A stretch of 64,000 nucleotides of DNA from Phytoseiulus persimilis (Eukaryota > Arthropoda > Arachnida > Mesostigmata > Phytoseiidae), in NCBI GenBank assembly GCA_037576195.1, contig CM075102.1:38684745-38748744 (forward strand), written 5' to 3'. Of the stretch, positions 34,786 to 46,738 are shown piece by piece (the first letter of the stretch is position 1; each line of letters begins with the position of its first letter). The position numbers were made by a program, and so were the translations under genes. The notes under the pieces were generated by a model that saw nothing but the letters and a program-made list of their open reading frames with translations, ran no database searches and was not told the origin of the DNA.

Positions 34786-35139
34786 TTATTCCGTCAGTCT
34801 GAGGGGGGAACTTATTTCAGCCACGAAGAATGTTAATCCGGCAGGGAATCTATCATGGAAGTATCCTTTTGGCAGGATTCCTTTTGAACCGGTGGGACGC
34901 AAACTCTCAGAGGCAAGGTTCAGATTAGCTTCATCGTGTTCGACTATGGAACATGCTTCGTCGCTCATCATTGTGTAAAGATATTGACTCTGCTCAAATG
35001 TGCCTTGAACGACGCGCCGTGGCGCATCCAGATATTTGATCGCGCCAAGCACTATTTTTTCATCAGATAAGAAGCGCTCGGAAAACGAGTCACTCGAGAA
35101 CTCTATATCGCGTCGATTGGAGAGACATGGGAGTTTGTT
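34786..35139 (-). CDS. Candidate terminal exon, unknown protein
   Basis: Open for about 118 codons to a TAA at 34786. The product has a natural composition: FSSDSFSERFLSDEKIVLGA, IKYLDAPRRVVQGTFEQSQY, LYTMMSDEACSIVEHDEANL and GILPKGYFHDRFPAGLTFFV. No ATG stands at the 5' limit, so an upstream exon is expected. It is not assigned to a family. Confidence 0.4.
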   Translation of the reverse strand, partial: NKLPCLSNRRDIEFSSDSFSERFLSDEKIVLGAIKYLDAPRRVVQGTFEQSQYLYTMMSDEACSIVEHDEANLNLASESLRPTGSKGILPKGYFHDRFPAGLTFFVAEISSPLRLTE

Positions 35140-35265
35140 TCATACCTCAAATTCAGGTCAAAATATCTGGGGACAGGAGGGGATGAGTGATGGAATATGG
35201 CGCCTGCGATTGGCCGCGAGAAGGCGCTACTGATTGTATTTGACCATCCCTAAGCCTTAGGTTGG

Positions 35266-35472
35266 ATGCGGGTTTATGGCCCGGAAGGGAAGCCGACAGC
35301 GGAAGTTCCAAGCTCAACGAATTACGTATACGATTCGCTCGGCTTTTCCCGTCGCGATGGAAAGTTCCGCAAACTCGTCGATTCGGAAGAACTCAATGCG
35401 CTTCAGCTCTTTGGTCGCAAGGACGTATCTGCGCACGCAGAAACACGGCCGATGCAGTTGCGACACAGTTGA
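35266..35472 (+). CDS. Candidate 68-residue frame
   Basis: ATG at 35266, reading MRVYGPEGKPTAEVPSSTNY, VYDSLGFSRRDGKFRKLVDS and EELNALQLFGRKDVSA to a TGA. A possible acceptor (CCTTAG) precedes the ATG by five bases. The frame may be one exon of a larger gene. Function unknown. Confidence 0.3.
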   Translation: MRVYGPEGKPTAEVPSSTNYVYDSLGFSRRDGKFRKLVDSEELNALQLFGRKDVSAHAETRPMQLRHS

Positions 35473-36071
35473 GAAAAATCGTGACGATCTCAGTTATTCT
35501 GCGGCACGCAACTGCCCAGCTATGTAGGGAATCTGGGGAATCCCTACATGCACACGAATTCGCCAGATCATGATGCAACCGCACTCAGATCGCAAAATGA
35601 CTCGGTGCCACCCATGCTCTCTGAAACGCATCATTTTCCCAACTACCGCCAGGTAACATTCCTCAGGTGTCTTCCAAAATGGAAGTTGGAGAGCGGTAGT
35701 CATTTCCGCACAGGAGGACAGTATCCTATTTTCGACTCAAGCTCTTCGCAGGGTGACTGCGAACGTTTCCGGGAGTCTCTCAGTGGCCCGGACTAGTGAT
35801 TCCAAGAGGGGGTGCTTGTGGTCCAAAGGCGTCGCCTGCACACCGGAGCCTCACATGAGGGTCCGAAGGAGAGGGTTGCGCAGGATAACTGGAATTGCGC
35901 TCCACGAGGGGGAGAGGGTTGAGAATCGTCCTCAACGCAGCTTTTCAGGACGCCACGAGCACGGGTTTCTCAACAGAAAGGAGGTTCATGCTCAGCGTAC
36001 TTATCCAGCATGCATCAGAGCGAGTGCGCCCTCTCAGCAACCCTGGTCTCGATTCCTATCGACGTCGTGGC

Positions 36072-36476
36072 TCAGAAAGTGAGGTCCCAGGATTGGCGTG
36101 CCAAGGTTCGCGTTGGGGAGAACTCCGTTGCAAACACGGTGTAGAGCTTTAAGTGACTCGCCCCCGCGCTCGATGTGAATGAGGCCGAATTGAAGTGTCC
36201 TCCATTATAATACATTTCCTCCGACATTTGACCTTGATTGCCGAGAGACTTGAAATTCAGTAACGTTCTGGACTTGTTGGTGCTATTTGACGTCAGAACC
36301 AAGCCGCAGATTAAATTCGCGTACACGCTTGGCAAAGAGCGCCTGCCGAGCGAGTTCGATGGGTCGGCGTTTTGAGCGTACCGTGAGTTGAATTGGTCCT
36401 CGTGCAACTTCACATTCACGCAAGTGCATAGTACGTGCCGGAACCGATTTCGCTCGTGGATAGCGCTCGGAGATCT
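36072..36476 (-). CDS. Candidate terminal exon, unknown protein
   Basis: One minus-strand frame is open for about 134 codons to a stop at 36072. It includes HEDQFNSRYAQNADPSNSLG, RRSLPSVYANLICGLVLTSN and KSLGNQGQMSEEMYYNGGHF. A CTAG acceptor lies just upstream of the open region. It is on the same strand as the candidate exons at 34786 and 36991, and they could belong together. No domain recognised. Confidence 0.35.
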   Translation of the reverse strand, partial: RSPSAIHERNRFRHVLCTCVNVKLHEDQFNSRYAQNADPSNSLGRRSLPSVYANLICGLVLTSNSTNKSRTLLNFKSLGNQGQMSEEMYYNGGHFNSASFTSSAGASHLKLYTVFATEFSPTRTLARQSWDLTF

Positions 36477-36685
36477 TCACTCCCTAGCTCTTAAGAGACG
36501 TGCAGGTTTTCCTCAGTGACGCAAGCCGATAATGGTTCTCCCGGGGACCAGTCGAAACTTTGAGAAGCCTGATTCATTCAATTCGATCACGGAACAAAGA
36601 GGCGGGCGGCACTTGAACTGGGTCTCGAAGATACTTCTATTCAGCTCCAGAGATATATGGAATCTCAGCGAGCAACTTGCTGATA

Positions 36686-37425
36686 TCAGCGATCGACGAT
36701 GATCAAGCCTCTCATCTTGAACGTGGTCGGTGAGCCAATGGCAGACTTCTCAATCCGGATTTGAATGCGGGTCCGAGACGCGAGAACGCAGATCGGGGGC
36801 GGTTCTTGGGGCTCGACCATGTTTGGCATGGGGAGCGGGCTCCCACGGCCCTGATTGAGTCGCGACATGCGGTCAGACTCAATGTAATCTATGCGCAATT
36901 TATCCAAAGTCGAGGCTGAGTCGACCGGATCAACGGGCTTCAAGGCCGTCTGCTCCCCAATTGACGGAGAAGATTGAGATTTGCTCTCTGCTAGAATTGA
37001 AGTGGATCTAGGCGACAAGTAGGACGCGAATGTGGGGTCCCTTCTAGGACAACGAGGATTTCGATTGTGTCGCTGAAGATGTTCTCAGAACGAGACTTCC
37101 CCAAGCGCTGTTGAGGAACCTCGCAACATCGCGCCTGCTGATCCAAGTCAGCGATTGCTTTCTCAAATCGAGCGTTTCGCGTCGATCGAGCCACAGAGTT
37201 TGCGAAACCGCTCGCCCTCAGCATCGCATCCCAGAGAAGCTGATTATCATCTTCCAAATCGGCTATCTCTTCTGTGGAACAGGGCATACGTAGCAGAGAC
37301 TTAGATTTCAAGGAGACCGCTGTCTTAAACTCGACGATGCCGTTTATGGGGCCCTGTTCAAATGTTCTTCTGAGATTATTCCAGGAAAAAGCAACTCCTT
37401 CGACGACCTTTTCAGCCGCAGCGAG
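36686..37425 (-). CDS. Candidate two-part coding region, unknown protein
   Basis: The first part, 36991-37425, is open for 144 codons and reads like a helical protein: EKVVEGVAFSWNNLRRTFEQ, MPCSTEEIADLEDDNQLLWD and NARFEKAIADLDQQARC. A second, overlapping part in another frame (36686-37018) continues with acidic and proline-rich sequence. Either a short intron or a frameshift separates them; a GTCGCCTAG acceptor lies at the start of the second part. A decayed retroelement or host pseudogene cannot be excluded. Confidence 0.38.
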
Positions 37426-37928
37426 TCAGAATTCCCCAATGTAAATAAGCGGTCTTCCGCGTAACCTAGAAGTCCGCGGGATCCACTTGAAAGTGAGCAA
37501 ATTGTTTCTAGGCTGGGGATGGTGTCTGGTTCCTGTGAGTGACTTGCACTGCAGAGATAGTTGTCTATGATTGTGTGCGATACACGTCGAAAGCGATTAC
37601 AGCCCGCGCTGGCCAGCGTGGCCGATACAACAAATCACGAGAAGGTTATGAACTTGGACTTTCCGCTGCCCCCGCCCTGAACCGAGCTTTTGAACAACAG
37701 GGCCTCGCCGAGAATCTCTCGAGAGGAGCCTCTCCGGCTAATGACGACGAAAACAAAATATGAGCAACCGTAAATCCGCTTTGTGACAAAAACGGCGCTA
37801 AGGCGGCGGACGATGTTTGAGTGGAGCGGCTCGAAAGATGGATGGCTTGAGATGGAACTCTACTCGTTCGCGAAACGCGTTCCGTGACCGGAGAGTGCAT
37901 GACGCCCTGAGGCGACGTTTCATAATGA

Positions 37929-38201
37929 CTTCCGGAGAAGAATGAGCTTTTCGTGACCATTCCGTGTCAATTCGAGCTTCAATGGAGATCCAGGACGAAC
38001 ATTAACGCACTAAACCACAAAAGGAACGTGACAGCTGATGACCTAAAGATGGATGACGGATACTGGGGTCGAGTTACGAGTCCAACAAGCGACTCAGCCA
38101 TCTTTCTGGGTCCGTTCAACGCTCTCAAACTTGTCCAAAATAGATACTTCATAACTTCTAACTCTGCGAGTGCGCGTCGCGGTGTTTTCGAGGCTCCATA
38201 G
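37929..38201 (+). CDS. Candidate exon, unknown protein
   Basis: Open for 90 codons to a TAG at 38199: PEKNELFVTIPCQFELQWRS, HKRNVTADDLKMDDGYWGRV and AIFLGPFNALKLVQNRYFIT. Composition suggests a beta-rich domain. No ATG or clear acceptor was identified. Confidence 0.33.
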   Translation, partial: LPEKNELFVTIPCQFELQWRSRTNINALNHKRNVTADDLKMDDGYWGRVTSPTSDSAIFLGPFNALKLVQNRYFITSNSASARRGVFEAP

Positions 38202-39233
38202 ACTGGCCGAATTCCCGTCGCCCTATCATGTGAGATATGAATCCGGAATCGGGTCGGCGAGATGCTTCTATGGTTCGCAACAACGAATGAATGCTTTGCA
38301 GGCGGCGCGGCGTCAATCAGATTTTTGACTACATGACTCCACGCGCCGAAAGTTGTGCACGCGCTTCCTTTTCTTGACTCTCAACGATCAGCGATCTCCT
38401 CCCATTGCGTTTTCGTGGAGCTGTCGTCGAGTGACTTCAAGCCACCCGAATGGAGCTCGCTATCATTCCTCTATCCAAAATTGGTGTACTGATGTGGCGA
38501 AGCTCAGCTTCCGACTCACCCAACATGCTGTCGCACGTCACAGATTACACTCATTGTAGACTGGCTGTCCAGCTGAAAAAAAAGAGTTTCTCAAGACTTG
38601 TCGAATATTTTCGAAGCCCTCCCTGAGGGTTTGTTCAAGCTTGAAGCACCCGTGCGTTTGTGTTGTTTTGGTTGTACGATCTTCCCCACGCCGCACCTCT
38701 CTCAAAATGGCTGAATGTTCAACAGGTGATATCGGATATCAGATACTCTTCTCGCTCATGTGCCGTTTCGATCTTAGTTTCGGTGAATTGCTTCTTTCCT
38801 ATCAGCCCGCGATGTACGAACCAGCCATTTCCAGGAGCTCTCTCTATTCCACGGAGGAGAAACTTCCAAAAAATCGTCTGGAGCGCGATAGCTCACGCTC
38901 GTTCCCAGGTAGTTCAAATGCTGTGAACCTAAGTGCAGAACATGAACGTCCGATTCGAGCTTGAACTCGAAATATGCTACTCAGCGTCCGACGGCAGACT
39001 GATATTGAGAATGTAAACCGACCGGACGGCCTTTCCATCACAAATATTTCGCTTCTGAACTCTGACCCGTCGTGGTCGAGTGGTCATCTCCGTGCATTAC
39101 GCGTCCTCGAGCAACTCACTCAGTGAAAGGAATCTATCCGGTCAGACCGAGAGTTTGTTCCCGGCCCTCTTGCATCGAGGAAGCCAAAATGCCGCTTCCA
39201 TTATTTTGATTAGTTGACTCGATCATATCATTC
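38202..39233. other. Unassigned, weak frames only
   Basis: A plus-strand frame at 38641-38964 and a minus-strand frame at 38844-39041 overlap, and neither has supporting signals. Nothing else is seen. Confidence 0.3.
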
Positions 39234-39848
39234 TCATCGCCTCTTCGAAATGATAGATTCGATGGCGATCATCAGGGCAGGCAAATCATTCGCAGTTGTC
39301 GGCCAGCGCCGTGGAAATTGAGCGAAGTTTGAAGCGAAGGAAACGGCCTTCGATAACTCCAGCGAGTTGATGTCGCCAGCAAGCGTCATTTGAAGCAGAA
39401 GCAACGACACTTTATTCTTGCTCAATGTTTCTTCCGGAGCTGGACTCTGCCCGAACCAGTGCTCACGGCTCTTCAGAATCATGGAACGCAAGACATCGAT
39501 TGGTAACCTCGGGAACAAGGCACGTGTGCCTTTCTCAGAGCTCGTCGAAACAACGCATTTTCTCATCGATCGAGTACGTGAGCACCCCGGCGACCACAAC
39601 CGATCTATTCTTTCCGCACAAAAAGACTCCACAAACCTGCTGTCTTCAATCTGCGGTGGACATGAAGTAAAAACTAAAACGGGGAGAGTTCTCGCGTTCA
39701 GATCCATACAACAAGCGACAAACCGGTCAGGATCTTCATAATCAGCTGGATACCTTTCGCTTCGGTCGGCGTCCCCTTTCCACGTTCCGTTAGCGACCGC
39801 GGGCTGTCTCTTGTCGCTCGCCGCTCCGAGGCCCTTCAGGTTTCGATT
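39234..39848 (-). CDS. Candidate terminal exon of an unknown gene
   Basis: A minus-strand frame of about 200 codons with no stop, ending at TGA 39234-39236. It includes ERYPADYEDPDRFVACCMDL, SRFVESFCAERIDRLWSPGC, LFPRLPIDVLRSMILKSREH, KNKVSLLLLQMTLAGDINSL and WPTTANDLPALMIAIESIIS. At this length chance is unlikely. A GAAG acceptor at about 39834 may be its 5' end. I recognise no family. It lies just downstream of the scaffold-like gene on the same strand and could be a separate gene. Confidence 0.5.
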   Translation of the reverse strand, partial: NRNLKGLGAASDKRQPAVANGTWKGDADRSERYPADYEDPDRFVACCMDLNARTLPVLVFTSCPPQIEDSRFVESFCAERIDRLWSPGCSRTRSMRKCVVSTSSEKGTRALFPRLPIDVLRSMILKSREHWFGQSPAPEETLSKNKVSLLLLQMTLAGDINSLELSKAVSFASNFAQFPRRWPTTANDLPALMIAIESIISKRR

Positions 39849-40806
39849 TCATAAGGTGGAATCCTTATGGAATTCGTTCTTTTCATTTGACTCACTTCCC
39901 TCGGAGGCTCACAGCAACGAGGCTCGATGAACTCGGCTCTGTTTGTCCACCACTTGATCGATGATCCACCGCTTGATTGTGCGGTAAAATATCTCATCAC
40001 GTATGACACTCGTAGCTGTCAAATCGGCGAACGATTGTGTGCGAACGTGACTTCGATGTGATCAGAATCACTAAACTCTGAGGAGCTCCTCACCTTCGAG
40101 TATTTGAGTGCGATTATTCTGAACCGAATGCTATCTCCATCGGACCCATTTGAAAGCTGGAATGGAATCTCCAAGACGAGTCCGGGATTTCATCACGATT
40201 TCGAGGCCGCTGGGAATCGTCCCTGGTTGTAAAAGTACACGAAAATAGCGTTCGGATTTTTTCCGAGTTTCCTCGCTTTCTTTTCGCCCGACGTGTCTCA
40301 GATTCTCAGAAACATGACGCTCCTTCGGTTCCCGACGAGAAATTTATTTTTTTAAATATTTCAACATGTCCAAGGTTTGTTCCAACACTTCATCTGATTT
40401 CAAGTCAGAGTCCATCCGTCTTTCTCTCCGACTTACCTCACATTCTCGCCTAGAGTTCGCTCCTTTGGCGAGTATAATATCTCAACATTTCGTTAAACTT
40501 TCCCTATCTACATCCTCTCTGGATTCGCCCTTTTCACTCTTTGCAGCCATGGAACGTGCACGAACTTTGTTTGGCTTGTGATTCTCAATCGCGCATTCAA
40601 CTTCAAGCAACACGTTCAGACGACCTGTACAATCTATGTGGCATCCCTCTTCCTGTTCTTCACGCAGCCGACTTCTGGCCCTATACACGATGAGGTTGTA
40701 ATCCATGAGGGCGATATTTTGAGGAGCTCGCCCTCGTACCAGGATGTGGAAACTTTGCTTTGTCGATCGACTGGACTTCTTTCGCCGGAGAACGACGAGG
40801 AAAAAT
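39849..40806. other. 3' flank of the scaffold-like gene
   Basis: No supported coding exon. AT-rich TTTATTTTTTTAAATATTT at about 40345 may be part of a 3' UTR or intergenic DNA. Confidence 0.3.
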
Positions 40807-43800
40807 CTACAGAGTGGTCGAGACAGTTCCATCCGATTCTTCTTTCTTGATTTGATCGATCCGAGACTTGTCTGCACTCCGCACCAGATTCTTCTCCCTG
40901 AGAATGTCCTTAATGTCTCGAATATCCTTCACTTCCTTGATGTCTTTTGTGGGAAGACCTCCACTTCCGTTGTTGTTTCCGAATATCGTTTGAGTAGGGC
41001 TCGCGTTTGCTGACGAGGAGATCAAGAGAGCGCTGACGTTTTGCGCTGTCGGCAGAGAGTTGCCGTTCCCTGAACTCACGGGGGAACTAAGTCCCGACCC
41101 CGGGCTCGGCAGCAACGAAGGACTCACCAACCCTGAGGAGGCGGATTGTATTTGTGAAAACGAGCTTCGTTGGGATGCTGCAAGGTCTCTCACTGAGGAC
41201 TGGAATCACATTTCCCTCGAAAATTCTTAGGAAACAGGGCGACTCACCACTCTCGTCAGGTTCTTCGTTTCGCGGAGTGGTACAGCGGCTCCCACTGTCA
41301 TCATTTTCAGCATGGTCCTGAGGTTGTGGTTGATTTCGAGAGCGGATTTCGCCGGGAGGACCGAATTCGTGTTTCGAGACTGAGGCAGGCCGCCGACCAG
41401 GTAGGAAGCCGTATTCGGACTCTGAAATTTCAGAAGCTTCCCGTAAGAAACAAAACGGGTTTTTATCCCGCAAAGGTGATAGTCGTCCAGAACGGCCGAA
41501 TCTAAAAGAGATTCTCGAAATGTCCTCTTCTCGACAAATCAGTATGAATGAGCCGCACTCTTTGAAAGATCTCGATCTCGGTTTCCGCCTCTTATTCATC
41601 CTTTCAAGAGCCAATACTGCGGGTGTTCCTCAAGATTTCGAGTCAATGGCCTTCTCCTATAGTATTCATAAGCCCTAGGCCAAGGTCTGCCAGCAGAAGT
41701 GAGAGTAATGGAGCCCAAACTTCTCTCAATGAAGTTCAGGGACTAGATACACAAGTGAAGTTACAGAGTAGGCGCAGATATCCACGAATGTCATGAATCC
41801 GCTGAACTCACCCGTCGTACTCATTGTGTCCGTCGAGACCGGGTTTTGGTATGGTTGCTCCCGACGTTTTTGCGCCCGCTCCCTCTTACGCTTGATTTTT
41901 TCCTTGAGTTTTTCCCTGTCGCGATGCAGCTCCGGGTTGAGGTTCGGATTGATTGGCCAGTGTGGATCTTGCGGGAGCGTTTCTTGCATTTGGAGTCGAG
42001 TCTGCATTCGGCGCGTCTTGTCCAAGTTGGCTAACAGATGCATCATATGATGCATACTTTCATTGGCTTCTTCCACGGTGCGTTCGCGACTGTGTGAAGC
42101 GAAAGAGAAAGATACCTTAGCTGCGGAAGAGTAGCGACAGTAAAGAAACGACAGGGTGGGACAATAGATTTGTGTGGCATGCTGCACGTTGATCCGACAC
42201 AACACAGAATGCGAGGGACACCCGTCCAGTTCAGCGCGCGACCGGGAGTTCTGAAACGGCCCCGCAGGCAATGTTGTACCACAGCCAGCAAACAAAAGTC
42301 TTGATCGGGTGGGGAGTAGCGCTGCGCTTGTGGCATTTTCGGCTCCCGAGGGAGAGAGTACGTATATTCAATCTTCTCTCAATCGACTGATTAAATCACT
42401 CAGAAAGATCATCCACAGATCATGCTCATTCTGAAGCACAGCTACGTGTTCAGAAACACACCTATAACGTGGACTGTTACAGTTGGACGCGGGTGAGTTA
42501 TAGTGTGCAGGTTGTTGCTCTCTGAATGTGACGGCTACCCGATGCTGCGGAGTACCTCCTGTCGGAGGACCCAGACCCCCCATAGGACGACGAGCGTGCG
42601 GTCCCGCGATCGGCTCTGACGCGGGACAAGGCGATTGAGTTCCTGGCGTCGACGGTAGAGAGTGTTCGTACTCCGCCACGGGAGTCACACTCCGACTTTC
42701 GTCGCTGCTCCTAGAAATTGAATTTTGAAGACGTTGAGCGAAAAACCTCTCGCAAGGAATGAAGAAATCAGTTATTATTGATTTCGTATGCAGCTCCTGA
42801 AGGTTGACTCACATGTCGTCCAGCTGTTCCCTGGAGCTACCACTCTGCTCTTGTACTGTTGGAATACTTTGTTGGAAATGGCTCTGGTATTGCTGGAAAC
42901 CGCCGCCGTGCGAGCGACTGCGAGAATGTTTATAGGGATACGCTACGTTCTGGATCCCACCATAACCTCCATTATGATTGGGCTGTTCTCTAGGTGGGAT
43001 CGGGGGTTCCCTTTCTTCGAGCCGTTTTATCGCAGGATTCGAGCAGCTTCTATGGGGCCGATAGAGGTACGATTGTCCTATTGGAGACGCATGGGAGGCT
43101 ACTTGTTGGATGCCGTTGTGTGCTATATGACCATTAACTAGGGGAGAAGGCGATGGGGACGTAACTCGTCGAGGCATATCCATCATCGAATGGGATTCTG
43201 ACACGCCTGAGGAAGAATATTTCGCGTTTATCGGTAATATTCCAAGTTTTCTATTACAGTGAATTCAATTCAGAGTACTGTTCGTTCAATACGGTGATCA
43301 ACACCTATAGGAGTGCCGCGTCTGCGGCCTGGTCCGTACGGTTCCGACCTACCTCTTCCGAAACGACTGGGGCTGGCTGAACTCGATCTTTGTCTTAAAC
43401 GAAGAACGTCGATTGGGGTACCATTGAAACGGGTTGGGTGAGCCGGTAAGCCTTGTCCATGGCCTTGAAAAGGTGCCGCGTAAGGCACGTTTACGTAGTT
43501 GTGTGAATACGCGGCACGTGGTCCTCGCGAGTACGTATGCACGTCGTCGTAGATGTGATCGTAGTACCCACTGTGTTGGTGATAACAGCATTTCCCTGCA
43601 AGTTTGATGTTTTTCGTGTTATATGCCTCCGTCTGGCTCCTTCACTGAATGGCGGGGATTCTTGTGTTGAGGTGGTCAAGGACGGAACGAAAACATTCAG
43701 CTGTTCGACCGATCTGACTTCGAGGACTCAGTATGAGGATTATTTGGGAACTGACCGTTACAGTGTTTGTTGAGATGGGAATATGAATTGGCTCGAGCTT

Positions 43801-44413
43801 GTTGTCTCATTATCGATTCGCATTCAAGTCGAACCATTTCAAGTTCCAATTTCAGAAGCGCCATCTCCCTTGCTAATGTCGAGTCGGCATTGTTCTCTTC
43901 TGAGCCAGTCTCCGACGACTCGTTCGATAGATACGAGCTCCTGAAAGCGTATGTAAATTATTTCAAGCCCTTCCTGGATCCAAGGGGAACGGGTTCGACG
44001 TGTTCATCAAGCAAGGATTGTACCTTCTCACGTGATCCCTGTGAATCGGTATCGGGGGCTGAGGGTTCGGAGCTTTTGGATCGAAGCGTTGACTGCAAGA
44101 TCTCTGAGGCGTCCCTCTCGGAGGAGCGATCTGACTGGCGGAGGCTCGCCGAGGTACTCGACAGCCCCCCGGTGAAGAAGAAGCGCTCAGGGACAGTTGC
44201 TCTTGTAGGGCCGGGTGTAGAATCGACGGATACAGAGGTTTTTGCTTGTGGACGTTTGCGTACGTCAGCTGATGTCGCGAGAAGCTCTCATCACTCAACT
44301 CCCGACCGGAACAGCGTCCGATCCCGGAGTCGTTCGTGTCCGAGGACTGTAACAGTAATGACTTCGATGAAGCGATACTAAGTGTTCCTGATTTTTTGTT
44401 TGGAGCCACAGCT
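40807..44413 (-). CDS. Large low-complexity scaffold-like protein with a coiled coil
   Basis: Eight exons with agreeing phases: 44024-44413, 43756-43940, 43353-43595, 42813-43206, 42462-42710, 41812-42089, 41248-41421 and 40807-41192 (TAG). The 5' end is incomplete. Features in order: a Ser-rich region (SDTNDSGIGRCSGRELSDES, YANVHKQKPLYPSILHPAL); a coiled coil (AREMALLKLELEMVRLECES); Tyr/Pro-rich sequence (SGYYDHIYDDVHTYSRG, VNVPYAAPFQG); PPIPPREQPNHNGG, a proline stretch that could bind SH3 domains; Ser-Pro clusters (SSDESRSVTPVAEYE); a basic helical block (HHMMHLLANLDKTRRMQTRL, REKLKEKIKRKRERAQKRRE); and a charged C-terminus (DIKEVKDIRDIKDILREKNL). It looks like a cytoskeletal or junctional adaptor. 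The coiled coil faintly recalls PDZ-RING scaffold C-termini, but I do not assign a family. Confidence 0.8.
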
Positions 44414-44772
44414 CTGAGACGCTTCTAGACACGATCGGCGACGACACATTAAGCGGGGCTTACGCTGGTAGCACTTCTCAGCGAGATGATTCATTTTTCG
44501 GAGAAATTCCGCAAAGGGAGAAGGAAACCCGGATCCCGCGACGTCGCTTCAAATTTCAAAGCTTACGCGTATGCGAACTCGCTGGGGGATTGTTAAGCTA
44601 GTTATGGGGTTCCTCCGATCGTGTTCCACGCGCCGCTCGAGAAACTCCACCTTCCTTTTACCCGCTGTGATCCCGACCGTTCTATCGCCATCATCTCCTC
44701 GGAACTTTTGCTTTCCGAGGTTTTTTTTTGGATTCCTCCCGGGGTCAGAGAGCACTGACGATGGATACTCAC

Positions 44773-45033
44773 TCTTTGAACGTAGAGAATGGATCGTTTC
44801 CGATCGACGATGGCACGTCGACTCATTTCCGATGCCTGATCAATACTGACATATTGAGGGCTGCTGGCTCCCGTCTCCGTCAACGGTGGACTGGACTTGA
44901 ATCGGGCAGTTTCCACGGAATGTGGTCTGGGCCCCGCCGTGATGACTCCGTTTGCAGGCTGGCCGTTGACTGCAAGATATTTGAATCCGTTGGTGCCATA
45001 GTAGCCGCTCGAGATGTAAGAGCGGGCCGTGCG
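44773..45033 (-). CDS. Upstream exon of the scaffold-like gene
   Basis: A clean 87-codon exon between TTCCTCAG and a GTGAGT donor. It encodes RTARSYISSGYYGTNGFKYL, PANGVITAGPRPHSVETARF and VSIDQASEMSRRAIVDRKRS. A likely preceding phase-0 exon ends at a GTAACA donor at about 45258, with SMPWKERKRHNGE. The exon ends in phase 0 while the next known exon (44413) needs phase 2, so a small exon between them is missing from this model. Composition and strand argue that it belongs to the same gene. Confidence 0.6.
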
Positions 45034-46738
45034 CTGAGGAAGAAGAGAATTCGTCAGTTTGACGGTGACATTCAGCCGTTCGGGCAGGGATTAAGATGGA
45101 CGCCATGGTCGGGAACGAAACGTCTACCCCCATTCCCATTCGAGTGCTCTCAGGATGCTCTCTCGCATACCGAGCACTGCGACAAGAAAGATAGTAATTT
45201 GAACCGGGAGCTCCAGGCGAAACGCCATCAATTCTAGAGAAGCTCATTCTCAGTGTTACCTCGCCATTGTGCCTCTTTCTCTCTTTCCAAGGCATGCTGG
45301 TCAATTTTTCGATCCCATGAGCCGAGAATGAGCTTGAACAAGAGTGTAGATCTCGGATTGTGAGCCAACGATGAGAATAAGCCAGTGGTGACCCTCGTTG
45401 GTTCCTCTCTCATTTATCTCCATTCGAAACTGCCAGGAATCGGACCACACACACTGAATAACTCACAAACTTTCCTCATATCGTAATTCCTTAGTTTCTC
45501 GCCTCGAGCGGCGGAAGAGTTCATCCGGAAGAACGAGCTCTTTCTGAGCCGGGCAAATGATTCGTATGTCGCATCCCTCGTCATGTACATCGGGACCGCG
45601 TCAATTGATAGCTAACGGGTCGCGAAATTTCTCCAACCACGAAGGCAGATGGGCCTCCACGGGTTTCGGGTGTAACCAGCAACTTCGGTGGTCGCGGTGG
45701 CGGACCCTGACGGACGCAGAAGGGTAACTGCTTCACCGAGCCCCAGCATCGATCGGGTGACGGAATTAGACGCAACATATTCGAGAATCCCCCTTGAACT
45801 GAAGCACAAACTGAGAGCTCTCCAGAGTGCTTGAGATTCGATCATCAATGATATTCGGGGCGACTCTTCTCCTGAGGATACATCTGCATCTCGTTTCGGC
45901 TCGGTGGAATGTTTCGTTTGTGCACAACTCTTGGCGAAACCAATGGGTCGCAAATCGGTTGGAGTGGTATCTAGACCCGTGATTCAAGTTTCTCCATCCA
46001 TTGGTCCTCATGTCGAGGCTGTTGGAAGGCTCTGCGCCGATCTTCGGAACTTTGCTCCTGTTTGGCCCGTTTGCCTGTTGTTGTTCTTCAGTTCCCCGAA
46101 ATTATTCTTGGGGATTCCTCGATACAACGATTTCGCATCTTAAACTTCAGTGCAGATCAGAGAAGGGATCATTCGTCCTGATATCCCGCGGGGACAGATC
46201 GATAAGTTAATGTAGAATAACTGTTTCAAGCTTGAAGTGGAAAAAAACTAGCTAGATGAGCCCCGGCTGAAAGCGAAGCTCACAAGCTCTCCGGTTTGGC
46301 TAACGCTGCTGGACTTTCGGAAAGTTACCGAGATGGCGCGGCTGGCCATTTTTTTTTGGTGATGTCAAAACAAAGTTACGCGGATCTCCGGTGTTCGCGT
46401 GGGCGCATGCGTGGTGAGCAAGTCTCGAAATGAGGTCGGTTGCTCGTTGGCCGCTCGGCGTCAAGGCCGCTTTCGTCGGCTGCTTTCCGTCAAAATCTCG
46501 CAAATTGTTCCCCTACGATGAGTGTCAGAGCAGAGGCGAAACTTCAAGTTGATAATCGGATTACCCACTCCCTCGGCGGGCATGACATTAAGGGGTCGTT
46601 TAATCTAACCAACCAGTTGGGCTACCAGCACCGAGCCGCAAGATAAACGAAGACAAATGGCTTCCGAAGGTTCCATGACCAGATAGGCTTGGCCGTCAGA
46701 GAGCGTTGAAGTGTTCCGGCTTCGAGTCATGGATGAAT

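Noticed and set aside
43767..44381. Plus-strand frame of 204 codons
   Set aside because: It is antisense to two phase-consistent exons of the scaffold-like gene; the minus strand has splice sites and a coiled coil.
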